Assembly: GCF_023898315.1 (NCBI RefSeq)
Contig: NC_064622.1
Location: 351,645,234-351,709,233 of the forward strand
Reading direction: 5' to 3'
Length of the DNA: 64,000 nt
Origin: Schistocerca nitens
Lineage: Eukaryota > Arthropoda > Insecta > Orthoptera > Acrididae
A model generated the notes under the pieces. That model ran no database searches, was not told where the DNA came from, and saw only the letters and a program-made list of their open reading frames with translations. Both the position numbers and the translations under genes were made by a program. Shown piece after piece: positions 10,810 through 21,704 of the stretch. Numbering within the stretch: position 1 is the first letter of the stretch; each line of letters starts with the position of its first letter.

Positions 10810-11244
10810 TCAGCCTTTGCTGCATTCAAATTTCTCCGAACGGTTTTAAACCGTTCCTAATAGTTCCACCTCGTACATCAGAGAAAAAATAGTCGTTGCA
10901 CTGCGATTATTTTCGAAGATGTTGGTGGCCCACGATGTCTCTAGAAAGAGTTAAACTGTTAGGGATATGGCAGTAGTGTCAAAGGCTGTTAGGAATGTCG
11001 TCCAGCTGCTCATCATACGGTGAAAAGTTGTTTCCGACCACGAAATGTGGAGGAAGAAACGCCCTCAAGGAAAGGGGTGGTTTCATTGACGCCCTTTATG
11101 CCACCCACGAAGGGCTTTTCGTGTCGACTCTGAAGCGGTGGTGTACCGGAAATGTTTTCCTCGGCCACCCAAAATAAATCCGCGTGATTTCAACGCTGGG
11201 AGTCATGGTTATGACTTATATTGCAGAGACGTCAAAATGAGGGG
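10810..11244. other. Unclassified sequence between two SINEs
   Basis: No gene is recognised. With the SINE insertions removed, 10300-12100 reads as one continuous moderately GC-balanced stretch that may itself be an older interspersed repeat. I cannot prove this without a database search. Confidence 0.35.
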
Positions 11245-11255
11245 TGACATGTGGG

Positions 11256-11449
11256 CAGCCGGCCGGAGTGGCCGAGCGGTTCTAGGCGCTACAGTCTGTA
11301 ACCGCGCGACCGCTAGGGTCGTAGGTTCGAATCCTGCCTCGGGCATGGATGTGTGTGATGTCCTTAGGTTAGTTAGGTTTAAGTAATTCTAAGTTCTAGG
11401 GGACTGATGACCTCAGATGTTAAGTCCCATAGTGCTCAGAGCCATTTTT
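11256..11449 (+). mobile_element. tRNA-derived SINE, main subfamily
   Basis: Complete copy with A box (GTGGCCGAGCGGT), B box (AGGTTCGAATCC) and the conserved body GATGTCCTTAGGTTAGTTAG. It ends in GCTCAGAGCCATTTTT. A perfect 11-bp target-site duplication TGACATGTGGG lies at 11245-11255 and 11450-11460. The tRNA-like head resembles a Leu/Ser-type tRNA but has no intact cloverleaf or anticodon arm, so it is not a tRNA gene. Mobilisation would depend on a LINE reverse transcriptase. Confidence 0.92.
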
Positions 11450-11460
11450 TGACATGTGGG

Positions 11461-12304
11461 TGACAGGGGGTGTAACGAAATTCCTATCGTGTGACACGTC
11501 CATAGTGGCTTTGGGCAGAATTTTTTGGTGAAATATTGCGCCGTTGTCATTAACCCACCTTCCCCCTACACGAGCTTCTGACTTTTCTCCGCATGTGTTG
11601 ACATCTTGCTGTGTGAAGCGCCGTGGAGCCCGAGACTGACGTCACAAGACAAGGGCTGTAGGCACCTTTGAGCCATATTTCAAACTTAGGCGTCACAGTG
11701 GGAGACAATTACGGCGTTTCGAAAACGTGTACTTTCAATTGTGTCACGCATTGTATTTACTGTCCTTTTGCGCTTGAAAACATGTGACCTGCTGACACTC
11801 TAAGGAATCTACTGTATCCAATAAGTGCAGCGACTTACCGCTGTAGAGCCATGTCTACATGTTTGCCTGCTCCGCAGACGCAGACAGCGTAACTGTAACA
11901 TGTGTATGGGCAGTCTTACAGATGGTGCCAATTCTGTAAGGGAGCGCCAAAGAAGCCGCATTACTTTACTAAGAGTCAGGTGCATGGAGCTACAGCGTGA
12001 TAGTACTCCTCCGCTCTCCATGTTACTACAGACCGCACGTTCCAAAGAGAGCGACTTGCCCTCCATGTATATATGATGGATGAAAATCAGAACTCAAATA
12101 TCAGTCAGCTAAACCATTCGACACAACCCTCAAAATTTCTCGAGAAAATCGGCTTTGAAATCTTTCGACAGACTTTAAGCAAGGTCGATTTGTGTGCCTT
12201 TGTGGTACAATGGTCACGTACTATCTATTTGGCGAGGGTTCATTTCCCAGCCTTTCCAAAATTTGAAACGTAGGTGCATGTTCTATTAACGTTTCTCTGA
12301 AAAA
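11461..12304. other. No recognised gene
   Basis: Moderately GC-balanced, non-coding as far as I can see. Overlapping ORFs on both strands at 11809-12076 lack motifs and look like chance frames. Confidence 0.4.
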
Positions 12305-12367
12305 ATATTTAAGAAACCTCCTGGCAGATTAAAACTGTGTGCCGGACCGAAACTCGAACTCGAAATG
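12305..12367 (-). repeat. Fragment of a second tRNA-headed SINE-like repeat (tentative)
   Basis: On the minus strand this reads GAGTTCGAGTTTCGGTCCGGC followed by ACACAGTTTTAATCTGCC. The first part fits a B box with T-arm and the rest a SINE body. Only this part of the unit is present; the A-box half is missing. The assignment rests on B-box form and recollection of a common insect repeat, so it needs a library search. Confidence 0.45.
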
Positions 12368-12727
12368 TCGTTCTGGAAATACGTAAGGATGAAAAATAAT
12401 TTAATGTGTAATATTTTTTAATCCAAACAATTTTTTATAAAATATTGGTAGAATTTATGTTTGGAACGAAAACATTTTTGTTTGCGATATAGAATTATAG
12501 TAGGAAGACTTGCATTTCTCATAAAAACCTGTTAATTAGCATATATTTGATGATTTTTTATTTAAATGACGTAAGTATTCGAACTGAACGGAAAACGAAA
12601 GAAAGAATTAGCTAAACGACACTCGAACCAGTGATTGCCAGTCTCGACCGCTGCAGATTTTTTCCATCTATATGTGTTTTAATTTTTAAGGAATTGCTCG
12701 TAGAATGTACATCTCACTTAAAAATTC

Positions 12728-12795
12728 GCGTTAGCCCTAAATCGAACCAAAACCTCTACTTGGCAGGCGAGCATTCTGCCACAAATCCAAGTGGC
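12728..12795 (-). pseudogene. tRNA-Gly(GCC)-like pseudogene or SINE head
   Basis: The minus strand reads TGGCAGAATGCTCGCCTGCC followed by AAGTAGAGGTTTTGGTTCGATT. This matches the D-arm, anticodon arm (loop CTGCCAA, anticodon GCC) and T-arm of eukaryotic tRNA-Gly. The acceptor stem and part of the anticodon stem no longer pair. A functional tRNA is therefore unlikely. It could be a retropseudogene or the head of a tRNA-Gly-derived SINE. Confidence 0.6.
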
Positions 12796-12829
12796 CTGTC
12801 GAGATAAATCGACCTTGCCTTAGCGTATT

Positions 12830-13031
12830 GCCAGCCGGGGTGGCCGATCGGTTCTAGGCGCTACAGTCTGGAACCGTGCGACCGCTACGGTCGCAGATTC
12901 GAATCCTGCCTCGGGCATGGATGTGTGTGATGTCCTTAGGTTAGTTAGTTTTAAGTAGTTCTAAGTTCGAGGGGACTGATGACTTCAGAAGTTAAGTCCC
13001 ATAGTGCTCAGAACCATTTGAACCATTTGAA
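12830..13031 (+). mobile_element. tRNA-derived SINE, main subfamily
   Basis: Full-length copy from GCCAGCCGGGGTGGCC to a duplicated CCATTTGAACCATTTGAA end. The B box is slightly decayed (AGATTCGAATCC). A perfect 12-bp target-site duplication CCTTAGCGTATT lies at 12818-12829 and 13032-13043. It inserted next to the tRNA-Gly-like relic at 12728-12795. Confidence 0.92.
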
Positions 13032-13043
13032 CCTTAGCGTATT

Positions 13044-14074
13044 AACGGCGGTCGGGAAACTTCGAAGTCGTTTCCCTCGAGAGTTTTTGACAGTTGCGTC
13101 GAACTATTTTTGGAGTTCGGAACTTCACTTACTATAAATATAAAAAATTAGAAATATCCGATTGCGGTGAGCCCTTATTAGTTCTGTCCCTCTGTGTTTT
13201 GTGTACCCTCCTTGATAGAAGGAGGGATTAACTTTTGAGTGCAAAACTGCACATTGTGGCGACAGTCACAGCAGAATAAAACTTTGGAGACTGCGAGAGT
13301 GACCGGACGTTTACCATTTCATCGTCAGCAGGTACGTGTGTCAGTGCTGAACCTCTTTCGTTGGGACAGTGCTACAAAAATTCAGTGCCACAGCCATTGT
13401 CTGGTTTGTCTATTTATTTAAACGTATTTCGGAAACCACCCGGCGCAACCTCGTACTCTGCACTTAGTGTCGTTTGTAATAATCCTCCGTAACATGGAAC
13501 GATTACATCAGCAAGCCCCGCTTCAGCCCAACTGATTTACTGCTCCTTTTCCAACATCAGCGTCGATGATGCGTTAGGCCTTGCCTGTAAATCGCTCTTT
13601 AACAAAACATACATATTAATATACGTCCTATTCATTTTCTCTGAGTTGGAAATTCGACACCTTCACTGCATAGTAATCTATCCAGCACACTTTTGTCGTC
13701 AATCATGTTTTTAATTTCTCGCTCTGATCTAAATTGTTTTCGAAACTTAGCACTGATGCCTGTATACCTTGCTTTTTGCTACAATTCTGAAATAGCATGT
13801 TTAGTTTGTTTTACTGAAATTTTAAAATAAATATTGACGAAAAATGTCTTACACCGTTCGTAATACATGCTATTTATTTAACACTTACATATGCCCTGCT
13901 CTGCTTCTTTAGGCATTGTAACTTATCTAACTCTGCATTTAGTTCATATCATCTTCAAGAATTCCATGATAGCCTATCCCAATTTATTTCGTCGAAGGTA
14001 TGCGAAGAATATTCTAGTTTTCCTTCATTGTTTGTTTCATTGCAGTCACAAATTAAACATTATTTTTCTGCTAA
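13044..14074. other. No recognised gene
   Basis: AT-rich DNA with no long frame, exon or repeat that I can name. Short ORFs at 13239-13421 and 13891-14253 show no motifs, and the latter runs into the LINE fragment. Confidence 0.4.
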
Positions 14075-14703
14075 CTTCTACGTCTACATCTACCTACATA
14101 CTCTGTAAGCCACTCCATGGTGCTTCGTGGATGGTACCCTCTACCACTACTAGTCATTTCTTTTCCGTTCTACTCGCAAATATAGCGAGGGAAAAACGAC
14201 TATCTATACGAGCCCTTCAAATGGCTCTAAGCACTATGGGACTTGACATCTGAGGTCATCAGTCCCCTGCAAACCCTTCTTTCTGTAATCTTATTTTCGT
14301 GGTCCTCACGTGAAATGTACGTTGGCGGCGGTACAATCGTTATGTATTCACCATCAAATGCCGGCTCTCTAAGTTTTCTCAGAATTTCTCCTCGAAAAGA
14401 ACGTCACCTTCCCTCCAGTAATTCCCTTTTGATTTCTCGAAGTACTTCTGTAATATCTGCGCATTGTTCGAGCCTATTGGTAACAAATCTAACAGCCCGC
14501 CTCGGAATTGCTTCGATGTCACGCTTTAACCCGACCTGGTGCGGATCCCAAATACTCGAACAATGCTCAACAATGGCTCGCACTAGTGCCCTACATGCGG
14601 TCTCCTTTAGAGATGAACCACACTTTCCTTAAATTCTCCAAATAAACCGAAGTCGACCATTCATCTCACTCACTACAATGCTTGCATGCTCACCTTGTCT
14701 GAA
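14075..14703 (-). mobile_element. 3' fragment of a CR1-like LINE (diverged family)
   Basis: On the minus strand, 14703-14280 translates in pieces to the end of a CR1-type ORF2: LRFIW, ALVRAIVEHCSSIWDPHQVG, PRRAVRFVTNRL and PPTYISREDHENKI. These match the C-terminal end of the intact LINE at 23786-26617 but with clear divergence. The 3' end at about 14080 carries TAGATGTAGACGTAGA-type hexamers, as the intact element does. It is heavily 5'-truncated and interrupted by a SINE fragment at 14212-14271. Confidence 0.75.
14212..14271 (-). repeat. 5'-truncated tail of the tRNA-derived SINE inside the LINE fragment
   Basis: The segment matches the SINE 3' body (ATGGCTCTAAGCACTATGGG onward, ending near the CAGTCCCC block) but has no tRNA head. 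A short direct repeat, CCCTTC, flanks it. It interrupts the LINE 3' end, so it is younger than the LINE fragment. Confidence 0.7.
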
Positions 14704-15344
14704 GATACAATGACGTCCACACATTATTTAATAATTTTTCTTTGTATTGTTTTGTTTTTTAGTGTAACAGAGCCCAGGCGTTGTAACTCACTAACTCGGA
14801 CAAGTTCCAGCAGAAAAACCAGGGATCTCTCGAACGTTACTCTTCCCGTTTCCAAACCGGACCGCTTGGAATACTTTTAGTGATTAAGTATCATAGAGAA
14901 CTTTGTCCCCCACACGTTGTGTGGTACTGTGTATAATTAAGGTAATGAGTTTATGATTATAATAACTGTGTTTAATGCAAACTAAAAACTATTTCGTTTT
15001 TACTTCTTACATGTATGACGCAGAGAACTGCCGAGCACTGAAAGCTGTACTTGACACAGCAGGTTTTAACTCATCGCCAGATACGGTAGCCTGGTGATCG
15101 ACAAGTGTAAATCACCGTAAGAAGCCTGGAGCTTTGCCTTATCTCCAGTGGCGATTATCACCTGGAGATGGAACAAGTGTGCAATGCCATGTATGACTTT
15201 AAAACGTATTCAGCCTCTTCTTGCTCAGTCTGGAATCAAGTTCATATTTATGGAATGAACTAGGTGCACCCCACTGTGCCACCCGCCGTTAAACAGATGT
15301 TTATAAAATAATACTAGAGTATGTATTTAATCCAATCTTCTGTT
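14704..15344. other. No recognised gene
   Basis: AT-rich sequence; nothing identifiable on either strand. Confidence 0.4.
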
Positions 15345-15660
15345 AGTGCATCTCCTCCTTCTGCCCCTTTCTGTCCATCTCCTCCTCTCCTCTACCCACA
15401 CTTCGTCCATCTCCTTCGTCCCATCTCTTTCTCCACCTCCTCCACCCTTATCTTTGTCCACCTCCTCCTCCCCACTATCTGTCAATTTCACCTTCAACCC
15501 TCTCCCTGTCCATCTCCTCCTTAACCCTCTCTCTCTGTCCATCTTCTCTTCACCCTAGTTGTGCCCATCTCCTCCTTACCTCTCGCTGTCTGTCTAGCTC
15601 CACCCCCCATCTCTCTCCGCGTTGTCACCCCCCTCTCCCCCACAGTAGGAGGCTGGTGGT
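15345..15660. repeat. Pyrimidine-rich imperfect repeat (CCATCTCCTCC units)
   Basis: The plus strand is almost all C and T and contains many irregular copies of CCATCTCCTCC or CCACCTCCTCC, about 20-45 bp apart. It produces overlapping spurious ORFs of Ser/Pro/Leu on one strand and Arg/Glu/Gly on the other. These are not genes. Confidence 0.75.
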
Positions 15661-17148
15661 TCTTACCCCCACAGATTTTCTTTCCAGATCCTAACTAATA
15701 TTTGTACCGAATTTGGTACAATCGTTCTAGGGGTTTTCACCCATTGCTTTGCCCGCGCGCACACATGTCAAATATCTTTCACATATATTTAACATATTTC
15801 ATACGTATTTGTACACATATTTCACCTGCATGTCTTGAGAATTTCGCCCTGCAGTTTGATTTTCACGTAGCTTAATCTCTGTAATGTCATATCTCCTGAC
15901 TATGTGTCGTACAATGGTATAATTTTGCTGGTACATTCAGTGGTATATGGGAATACTGCCTGCAAAATTTGTCGCGAATATGGGCAACAGAAAAGAAGTA
16001 ATAAAGTAAAAGGCCGTGTTTCATTGGTAGTTTTACTGCATTAACAGTGAAGACGTCTTAAGCCACAAGTTTACTTTTTCATCGTTTTGAGGAGGTTGTC
16101 AGGGTCACTAAGTGCTGTCATTCTCAAATACTGGATGGATAAAGCATGGCTATTCGCGCGTCGTGGGTTTCACTTCCTTTTTACGAGCACCCCCATCCCT
16201 TTGATAAGTAGGTATAAGAAAGATAGCGTGTGTGTTAATTCAGGGTATAAGCTGTCTCCAGTCCACGTTGCCTCCAAATCTATCCAGCTGTTTGAGCACG
16301 AAAGAGTGACAAACATACTAACACACAAACATACAAACAGACACGCACACGAATACGCACACTGACACAAACACACACCAAATTTCGCATTTATTATGTA
16401 TATGATCTTAAATATATTTAAGACTTTTATTACTTGACGTACTATTGCCTACTTTTGGTGAGAATAGACCCAGTTAAAATGTTTATTAAAAACAAATAAT
16501 ATTCTTTGGACGCTGCAAACTGCTTTATACAGAGTGATTCCGTGATGAAACGATCGAGCCGGAAGTTATAAACGAAAATCGTTCTGATATCTCTGACAGT
16601 GGAATGCGTGTACCGCTACTGTTGCTGCTAAAATGGTAGGATAGAAAGTATCCCATTTTGGTAGTGCACGCACAAGAAGAGAAATCATTGTTACTAACAA
16701 AATATGGTTTTGGAAGGTGTAAGTGAGCACTCACAAGGTGAACACGGCAAATGCCATCAACCGATTTCCCAGGAACTTCGATCAGTGGAAGAGGAGTCAG
16801 AATAAGCAAACACTAATCTCGGCTTATCCGTAAATCACGGTTTCTGAAAAAAGGGACGATAACCTCAGACGAAATGGTGACTCAGTGCTTGGTGTCGTGG
16901 TTTTTTTAATTTTGGGCCCCGTATTCAAAACCCGAATCTTGTTTCCATTTATTTTGTTTTACTTTATTTTTGTTTTCATTTATCTGCCCACGTCCATAGA
17001 ATGGCACTACATGAATGTTTCTTGTCAAATTAGGGTATGCAGGGCGTTATGTTAGAACTGGATTTCACAATACGTGTCATACATTTATTATTAAATATAT
17101 GGGTATATGTTATGTTGATGCGTTACAGTCTCTTTAAACTGTCCTATT
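15661..17148. other. No recognised gene
   Basis: Mostly AT-rich. A short CA/ACAC-rich stretch lies at about 16317-16378. Small ORFs at 16087-16365 and 16525-16809 have no recognisable motif and the former ends in the CA-rich run. Confidence 0.4.
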
Positions 17149-17163
17149 CTGACTTTCATTCTC

Positions 17164-17339
17164 AAAAATGGTTCAAATGGCTCTGAGCACTATGGGACTT
17201 AACTTCTGAGGTCATCAGTCCCCTAGAACTTAGAACTACTTAAACCTAACTAACCTAAGGACATCACACACATCCATGCCCGAGGCAGGATTCGAACCTG
17301 CGACCGAAGCGCCTAGAACCGCTCGGCCACACCGTCCGG
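17164..17339 (-). mobile_element. tRNA-derived SINE, main subfamily, with small internal deletion
   Basis: Minus-strand copy with A box (rc of CCGCTCGGCCAC), B box (rc of GGATTCGAACCTGCG) and the full body. About 25 bp between A and B boxes are missing compared with its siblings. A perfect 15-bp target-site duplication CTGACTTTCATTCTC flanks it at 17149-17163 and 17340-17354. Confidence 0.92.
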
Positions 17340-17354
17340 CTGACTTTCATTCTC

Positions 17355-18127
17355 TTATCAATTGTTATATTAATTATTATATTGCATTCATATGTTTATT
17401 CTTCAGGAAGATTTGGTGCATTCCCTTGGATGATACCGATTGTAGAAACATTCGAAACACAGATATTCCGGAACGTCGCGAGAAGGCAGGTTTGCGACAG
17501 TGACATTTCGTCGCACAAATCTGACTCGTGGAAGAAACGTCGTTAACATTCGTGAACATTTCACTCATTGGAAATAATTTATCGTCAAACCTTACACAAC
17601 GCATCACTTTTCCAAAAACTGGCGCTTGCAGTTCGCAATGAATCAGGAAATAATTTCACCGAAAACAATTTCAAATAACTTTCAAATTAAAAAAAAAAAT
17701 CGTTCATGTGACTTAGAATTAGTCGACGAATAAGGACCACCTTGTATCAGTAAACATTGGATATCATTCGTTTATTAATCTTCTACAGGCATGAGTATAT
17801 AAATTAACAACAAATTCGAACATGGGGAGCAAAACTAAGAAGGTGTGACGCTTACCACTGTGCCACCATTTCGTCTGAGGATATCGTGCGGTAAAAGGCA
17901 CATAAAGTACATGGAAAATACCTCGGAAATCTTGACAGCCGTTTTTTAAGAAACAATCGAATATCTACGGATAGGCCGAGACAATTTTAATCCCTTTTCC
18001 ACTGAGCGAAGTTTCTGGGAAGTCTGGTTGTGGCACTTGCCGAGTTGTCCTCGCCAGTCTTTCACAGTCGGAGAATCACTGTCATAGTCATGATCAGTAT
18101 AGGCTACATTGGTGATGTCCTGGTTCT
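17355..18127. other. No recognised gene
   Basis: AT-rich spacer between the SINE and the mariner element. Nothing identifiable. Confidence 0.4.
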
Positions 18128-18129
18128 TA

Positions 18130-19469
18130 CGAGGGCAGTTCAATAAGTAATGCAACACATTTTTTTTCTCGGCCAATTTTGGTTGAAAAAACCGGAAATT
18201 TCTTGTGGAATATTTTCAAATATTCCCGCTTCGTCTCGTGTAGTTTCATTGACTTCCGACAGGTGGCAGTGCTGTACGGAGCTGTTAAAATGGCGTCTGT
18301 AACGGATGTGCGTTGCAAACAACGGGCAGTGATCGAGTTTCTTTTGGCGGAAAACCAGGGCATCTCAGATATTCATAGGCGCTTGCAGAATGTCTACGGT
18401 GATCTGGCAGTGGACAAAAGCACGGTGAGTCGTTGTGCAAAGCGTGTGTCATCATCGCCGCAAGGTCAAGCAAGACTGTCTGATCTCCCGCGTGCGGGCC
18501 GGCCGTGCACAGCTGTGACTCCTGCAATGGCGGAGCGTGCGAACACACTCGTTCGAGATGATCGACGGATCACCATCAAACAACTCAGTGCTCAACTTGA
18601 CATCTCTGTTGGTAGTGCTGTCACAATTGTTCACCAGTTGGGATATTCAAAGGTTTGTTCCCGCTGGGTCCCTCGTTGTCTAACCGAACACCATAAAGAG
18701 CAAAGGAGAACCATCTGTGCGGAATTGCTTGCTCGTCATGTGGCTGAGGGTGACAATTTCTTGTCAAAGATTGTTACAGGCTATGAAACATGGGTTCATC
18801 ACTTCGAACCTGAAACAAAACGGCAATCAATGGAGTGGCGCCACACCCACTCCCCTACCAAGAAAAAGTTTAAAGCCATACCCTCAGCCGGTAAAGTCAT
18901 GGTTACAGTCTTCTGGGACGCTGAAGGGGTTATTCTGTTCGATGTCCTTCCCCATGGTCAAACGATCAACTCTGAAGTGTATTGTGCTACTCTTCAGAAA
19001 TTGAAGAAACGACTTCAGCGTGTTCGTAGGCACAAAAATCAGAACGAACTTCTCCTTCTTCATGACAACGCAAGACCTCACACAAGTCTTCGCACCCGAG
19101 AGGAACTCGCAAAACTTCAGTGGACTGTTCTTCCTCATGCACCCTACAGCCCCGATCTCGCACCGTCGGATTTCCATATGTTTGGACCAATGAAGGACGC
19201 AATCCGTGGGACGCACTACGCGGATGATGAAGAAGTTATTGATGCAGTACGACGTTGGCTCCGACATCGACCAGTGGAATGGTACCGTGCAGGCATACAG
19301 GCCCTCATTTCAAGGTGGCGTAAGGCCGTAGCATTGAATGGAGATTACGTTGAAAAATAGTGTTGTGTAGCTAAAAGATTGGGGAATAACCTGGTGTATT
19401 TCAATGCTGAATAAAACAACCCCTGTTTCAGAAAAAAAATGTGTTGCATTACTTATTGAACTGCCCTCG
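18130..19469 (+). mobile_element. mariner transposon with perfect 40-bp terminal inverted repeats
   Basis: The left end at 18130-18169 (CGAGGGCAGTTCAATAAGTA onward, ending in eight T and CT) is the exact reverse complement of the right end at 19430-19469. The TA target duplication is present at 18128-18129 and 19470-19471. At 1,340 bp with one uninterrupted transposase frame, it has the standard mariner layout. Forty perfectly matched TIR bases argue for a recent insertion. The transposase lacks one catalytic Asp (see CDS), so this copy should be mobile only in trans. Confidence 0.96.
18290..19360 (+). CDS. mariner transposase, full-length but D-to-Y at the first catalytic site
   Basis: 356 codons from ATG 18290. 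The frame is open further upstream to 18179, but ATG 18290 gives the conserved start MASVTDVRCKQRAVIEFLL and the usual length of about 350. N-terminal helix-turn-helix regions (residues 8-55 and about 75-120) bind the TIRs; a linker follows, then the DDE/D catalytic domain. The second and third catalytic residues are visible as Asp259 (LLHDNARPH) and Asp294 (LAPSDFHMF), 34 residues apart, as in D,D34D mariners. The first should be Asp in a TGDE-like block; here the block is VTGYETWVHHFEP with Tyr165. Known chemistry needs all three acids, so catalysis should be dead although the ORF is otherwise intact. Confidence 0.93.
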   Translation: MASVTDVRCKQRAVIEFLLAENQGISDIHRRLQNVYGDLAVDKSTVSRCAKRVSSSPQGQARLSDLPRAGRPCTAVTPAMAERANTLVRDDRRITIKQLSAQLDISVGSAVTIVHQLGYSKVCSRWVPRCLTEHHKEQRRTICAELLARHVAEGDNFLSKIVTGYETWVHHFEPETKRQSMEWRHTHSPTKKKFKAIPSAGKVMVTVFWDAEGVILFDVLPHGQTINSEVYCATLQKLKKRLQRVRRHKNQNELLLLHDNARPHTSLRTREELAKLQWTVLPHAPYSPDLAPSDFHMFGPMKDAIRGTHYADDEEVIDAVRRWLRHRPVEWYRAGIQALISRWRKAVALNGDYVEK

Positions 19470-19471
19470 TA

Positions 19472-20040
19472 TTTAATGCACTACTCTCGGATTAAGAAGC
19501 TCGCGATGCTTCTGAAGTATACGTCGAAGTCGAGGCCGGATGTGCACTGGCTGGCGAGCTGCTTGGCTGTGTCCTATAAGGGCTGCCTGGCGAAGGCATA
19601 CCAGGGCATAGTCTCATATCATGTGGCCTACGGAAACGAGCTAGTGACGGCTGTATACGGCGAATGTGGTTGAGACTTCAGTACTGCAGCTACTGGCGCA
19701 GACAAGCTGAACTGCTTCGACCTGCTGGCGTCTTGACATGGCGGCAACCCGCAACACTGCGTTGTGTGGCGTGTGGCTGGATCGCTAGGCGCGAGCCGTG
19801 CGCTACTTTCCTCTTCCCTTCGGAAGAGATGGCGGAGCCATTTCGATGCGAAGGCGTTTACTACGATAGACATAACATCCGAAGATACGGGAGAATAAGG
19901 TATCTCGACGAATACTTTGGTGTGGAGGTGGAATAGTAACTCAACTAATGCAAATGGCGTACTGCACACTGACATGAGCAGTCCTAGTATACAATGCCTA
20001 TACCGTTATAGAGTGTCTGCATTTGCTAGTATTAACGTTG
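19472..20040. other. Unclassified, moderately GC-rich
   Basis: Open frames exist on both strands (19404-19673, 19628-19975, 19664-19936) but none has a motif I recognise, and they overlap one another. It may be an old repeat or an unrecognised exon. Confidence 0.35.
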
Positions 20041-21170
20041 ATCAGATCTGACCGAATGGAACTGTGCCCGATGACAGGACTCGCAGACGTGATTTTCTTG
20101 TATGGGCAAGCAAATGGAATCAGCAGAGAAGCGGAAAGGTTGTAGAGGATCAAATATCCGCGTAGAAGACATCCGGATCACACCATGTTTCTAAGACTGT
20201 TCCAACGATTAAGTGAACGAGGACAAATGGTACCGCAGCACAACGACCGAAGAGGAGAACGAACGACTTTGACCACTGACTTAGAAGATGCAGTGCTTTC
20301 TCGAGGGGACGAGGCGCCTGCCACCAGCACTTGATCAGTAGCACATGAACTGAATGCTTCGCAGAGCTATGTGTGGCGAGTATTTCGGGAAGTGCAGCTA
20401 CAGCCCTACCACACACATGCTTTGACTCCTACTGACTGACCTCGTGTCTTGTTCAGCTAATGGTTGTTGTAGTGTCTTACAACCGGTATTCATTTTCCTA
20501 TGTAAAAGCCTGTTTTACCAGAGACAGTATGCTAAATAGTCATGTTTGAACCCAGGAGAATTCTCACGCTAGGATTTTGAAGAGTCATCAATACAGATTA
20601 TTAGATAATGTGAGGGCAGGTATAGTCACTGATTACATATTATGCCCGTTTCGCCTTCCTTTAGCCTAAAGCACCACTGTATACAGTGTTTAACAGAGAC
20701 ATATTATCCAGGATCCTGGAATATATCCCACTTGTTATTCGTCAGCGTATGTGGGTCCAATCTGATAGCTCCAACTCACTTTGGACTGAAGGTTAGTGAA
20801 CACCTGAGTCCGACTTCCCCTGACAAGTCGATAGGAAAAGGAGATCCTGTTTCGTGTCCAGCAAGTTCACCTAATCTCACCAAACTAGATTTATTTTTGT
20901 GGAGCCATGTGAAAATCGTTCTGTACGAGACGCCTGTCGAGACTGAAGATGATATCCTGACAAGAATTCTCACTGCGTTTGGCACTATTCTAACTACAGC
21001 GGGGGTATTAGAATGGGTACGACCGAACTTTGTTCGACGATTCCATGCCTGCATTGACGCAGGGAGACGCTATTTAGGACAGCTGTTGTGAATATAGCTG
21101 CTTGTGAGACTTGTGCAAGTAAATTGAGTTCATTATTATTGTAACGTAATTTTACAATTTTCGGTCTCTC
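20041..21170 (+). pseudogene. Decayed mariner-superfamily transposase (DD41D-like)
   Basis: Pieces read in order on the plus strand: VYGQANGISREAERL near 20100, then DHTMFLRLFQRLSERGQM near 20180, then a helix-turn-helix segment to about 20440. After a gap, 20865-21088 encodes SPNLTKLDLFLWSHVKIVLYE and a C-terminal FHACIDAGRRYL. The last block corresponds to the third catalytic region, with LD where SPDL-x-x-x-D is expected. The central catalytic part is missing or unreadable. Similarity to the element at 58441-60283 (LKDICYRDPP region) suggests the same broad clade. Confidence 0.65.
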
Positions 21171-21704
21171 TGGCGTCAAATTACGTGCGCCGTTACTAAA
21201 CCATTAGTAGGAGAAATCATCTGAAGGTGTTGGAAGGTATATTCAGGGGGAATTCGGTGCATCATGCTCAAGATTCGGAAATTGGTGCCCTTAGTCTGAG
21301 CACTGCACGATGTTGAGGTGGAGTAGATTTTCGCTTATATCTTTCGACTCGGAGGTTTCCGGACTATAGCTCCTTACCTCAGATTAATACATAACCCTTC
21401 TCCATCATTGCTAAAAGTTGTAACATCGTTACAGACAACCACATAGATCTAAGGAGAATATTATTTCAATTGTGCCTACGATGTTATTTCATTCAACTGG
21501 TTAGATGTGAATGAAAAAATTGTTTAATCTGAGAGGTGTTAAAAGTTAGAAGAACGACTTTTGTTTTTAATATTTCGAGGACAAGTGTTTACACAAAAAA
21601 AAATATTTTTGTGTTTCAGGCGTTGGATGAAGCTTTAAACTGTATTTTAGTGAAAAGTACGCCGATTACCAGTAAAATCATATGTTACATTAATGTACAA
21701 AATA

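Noticed and set aside
15321-15558. Overlapping Ser/Pro/Leu-rich and Arg/Gly-rich ORFs
   Set aside because: They arise from a pyrimidine-rich low-complexity tract on both strands.
18179-18289. Upstream extension of the mariner transposase to 393 codons
   Set aside because: The first 37 codons overlap the leader just inside the TIR; the conserved start and family length fit ATG 18290.
19404-19975. Overlapping ORFs right of the mariner as a host gene
   Set aside because: Frames overlap on both strands and show no motif; kept as unclassified sequence.
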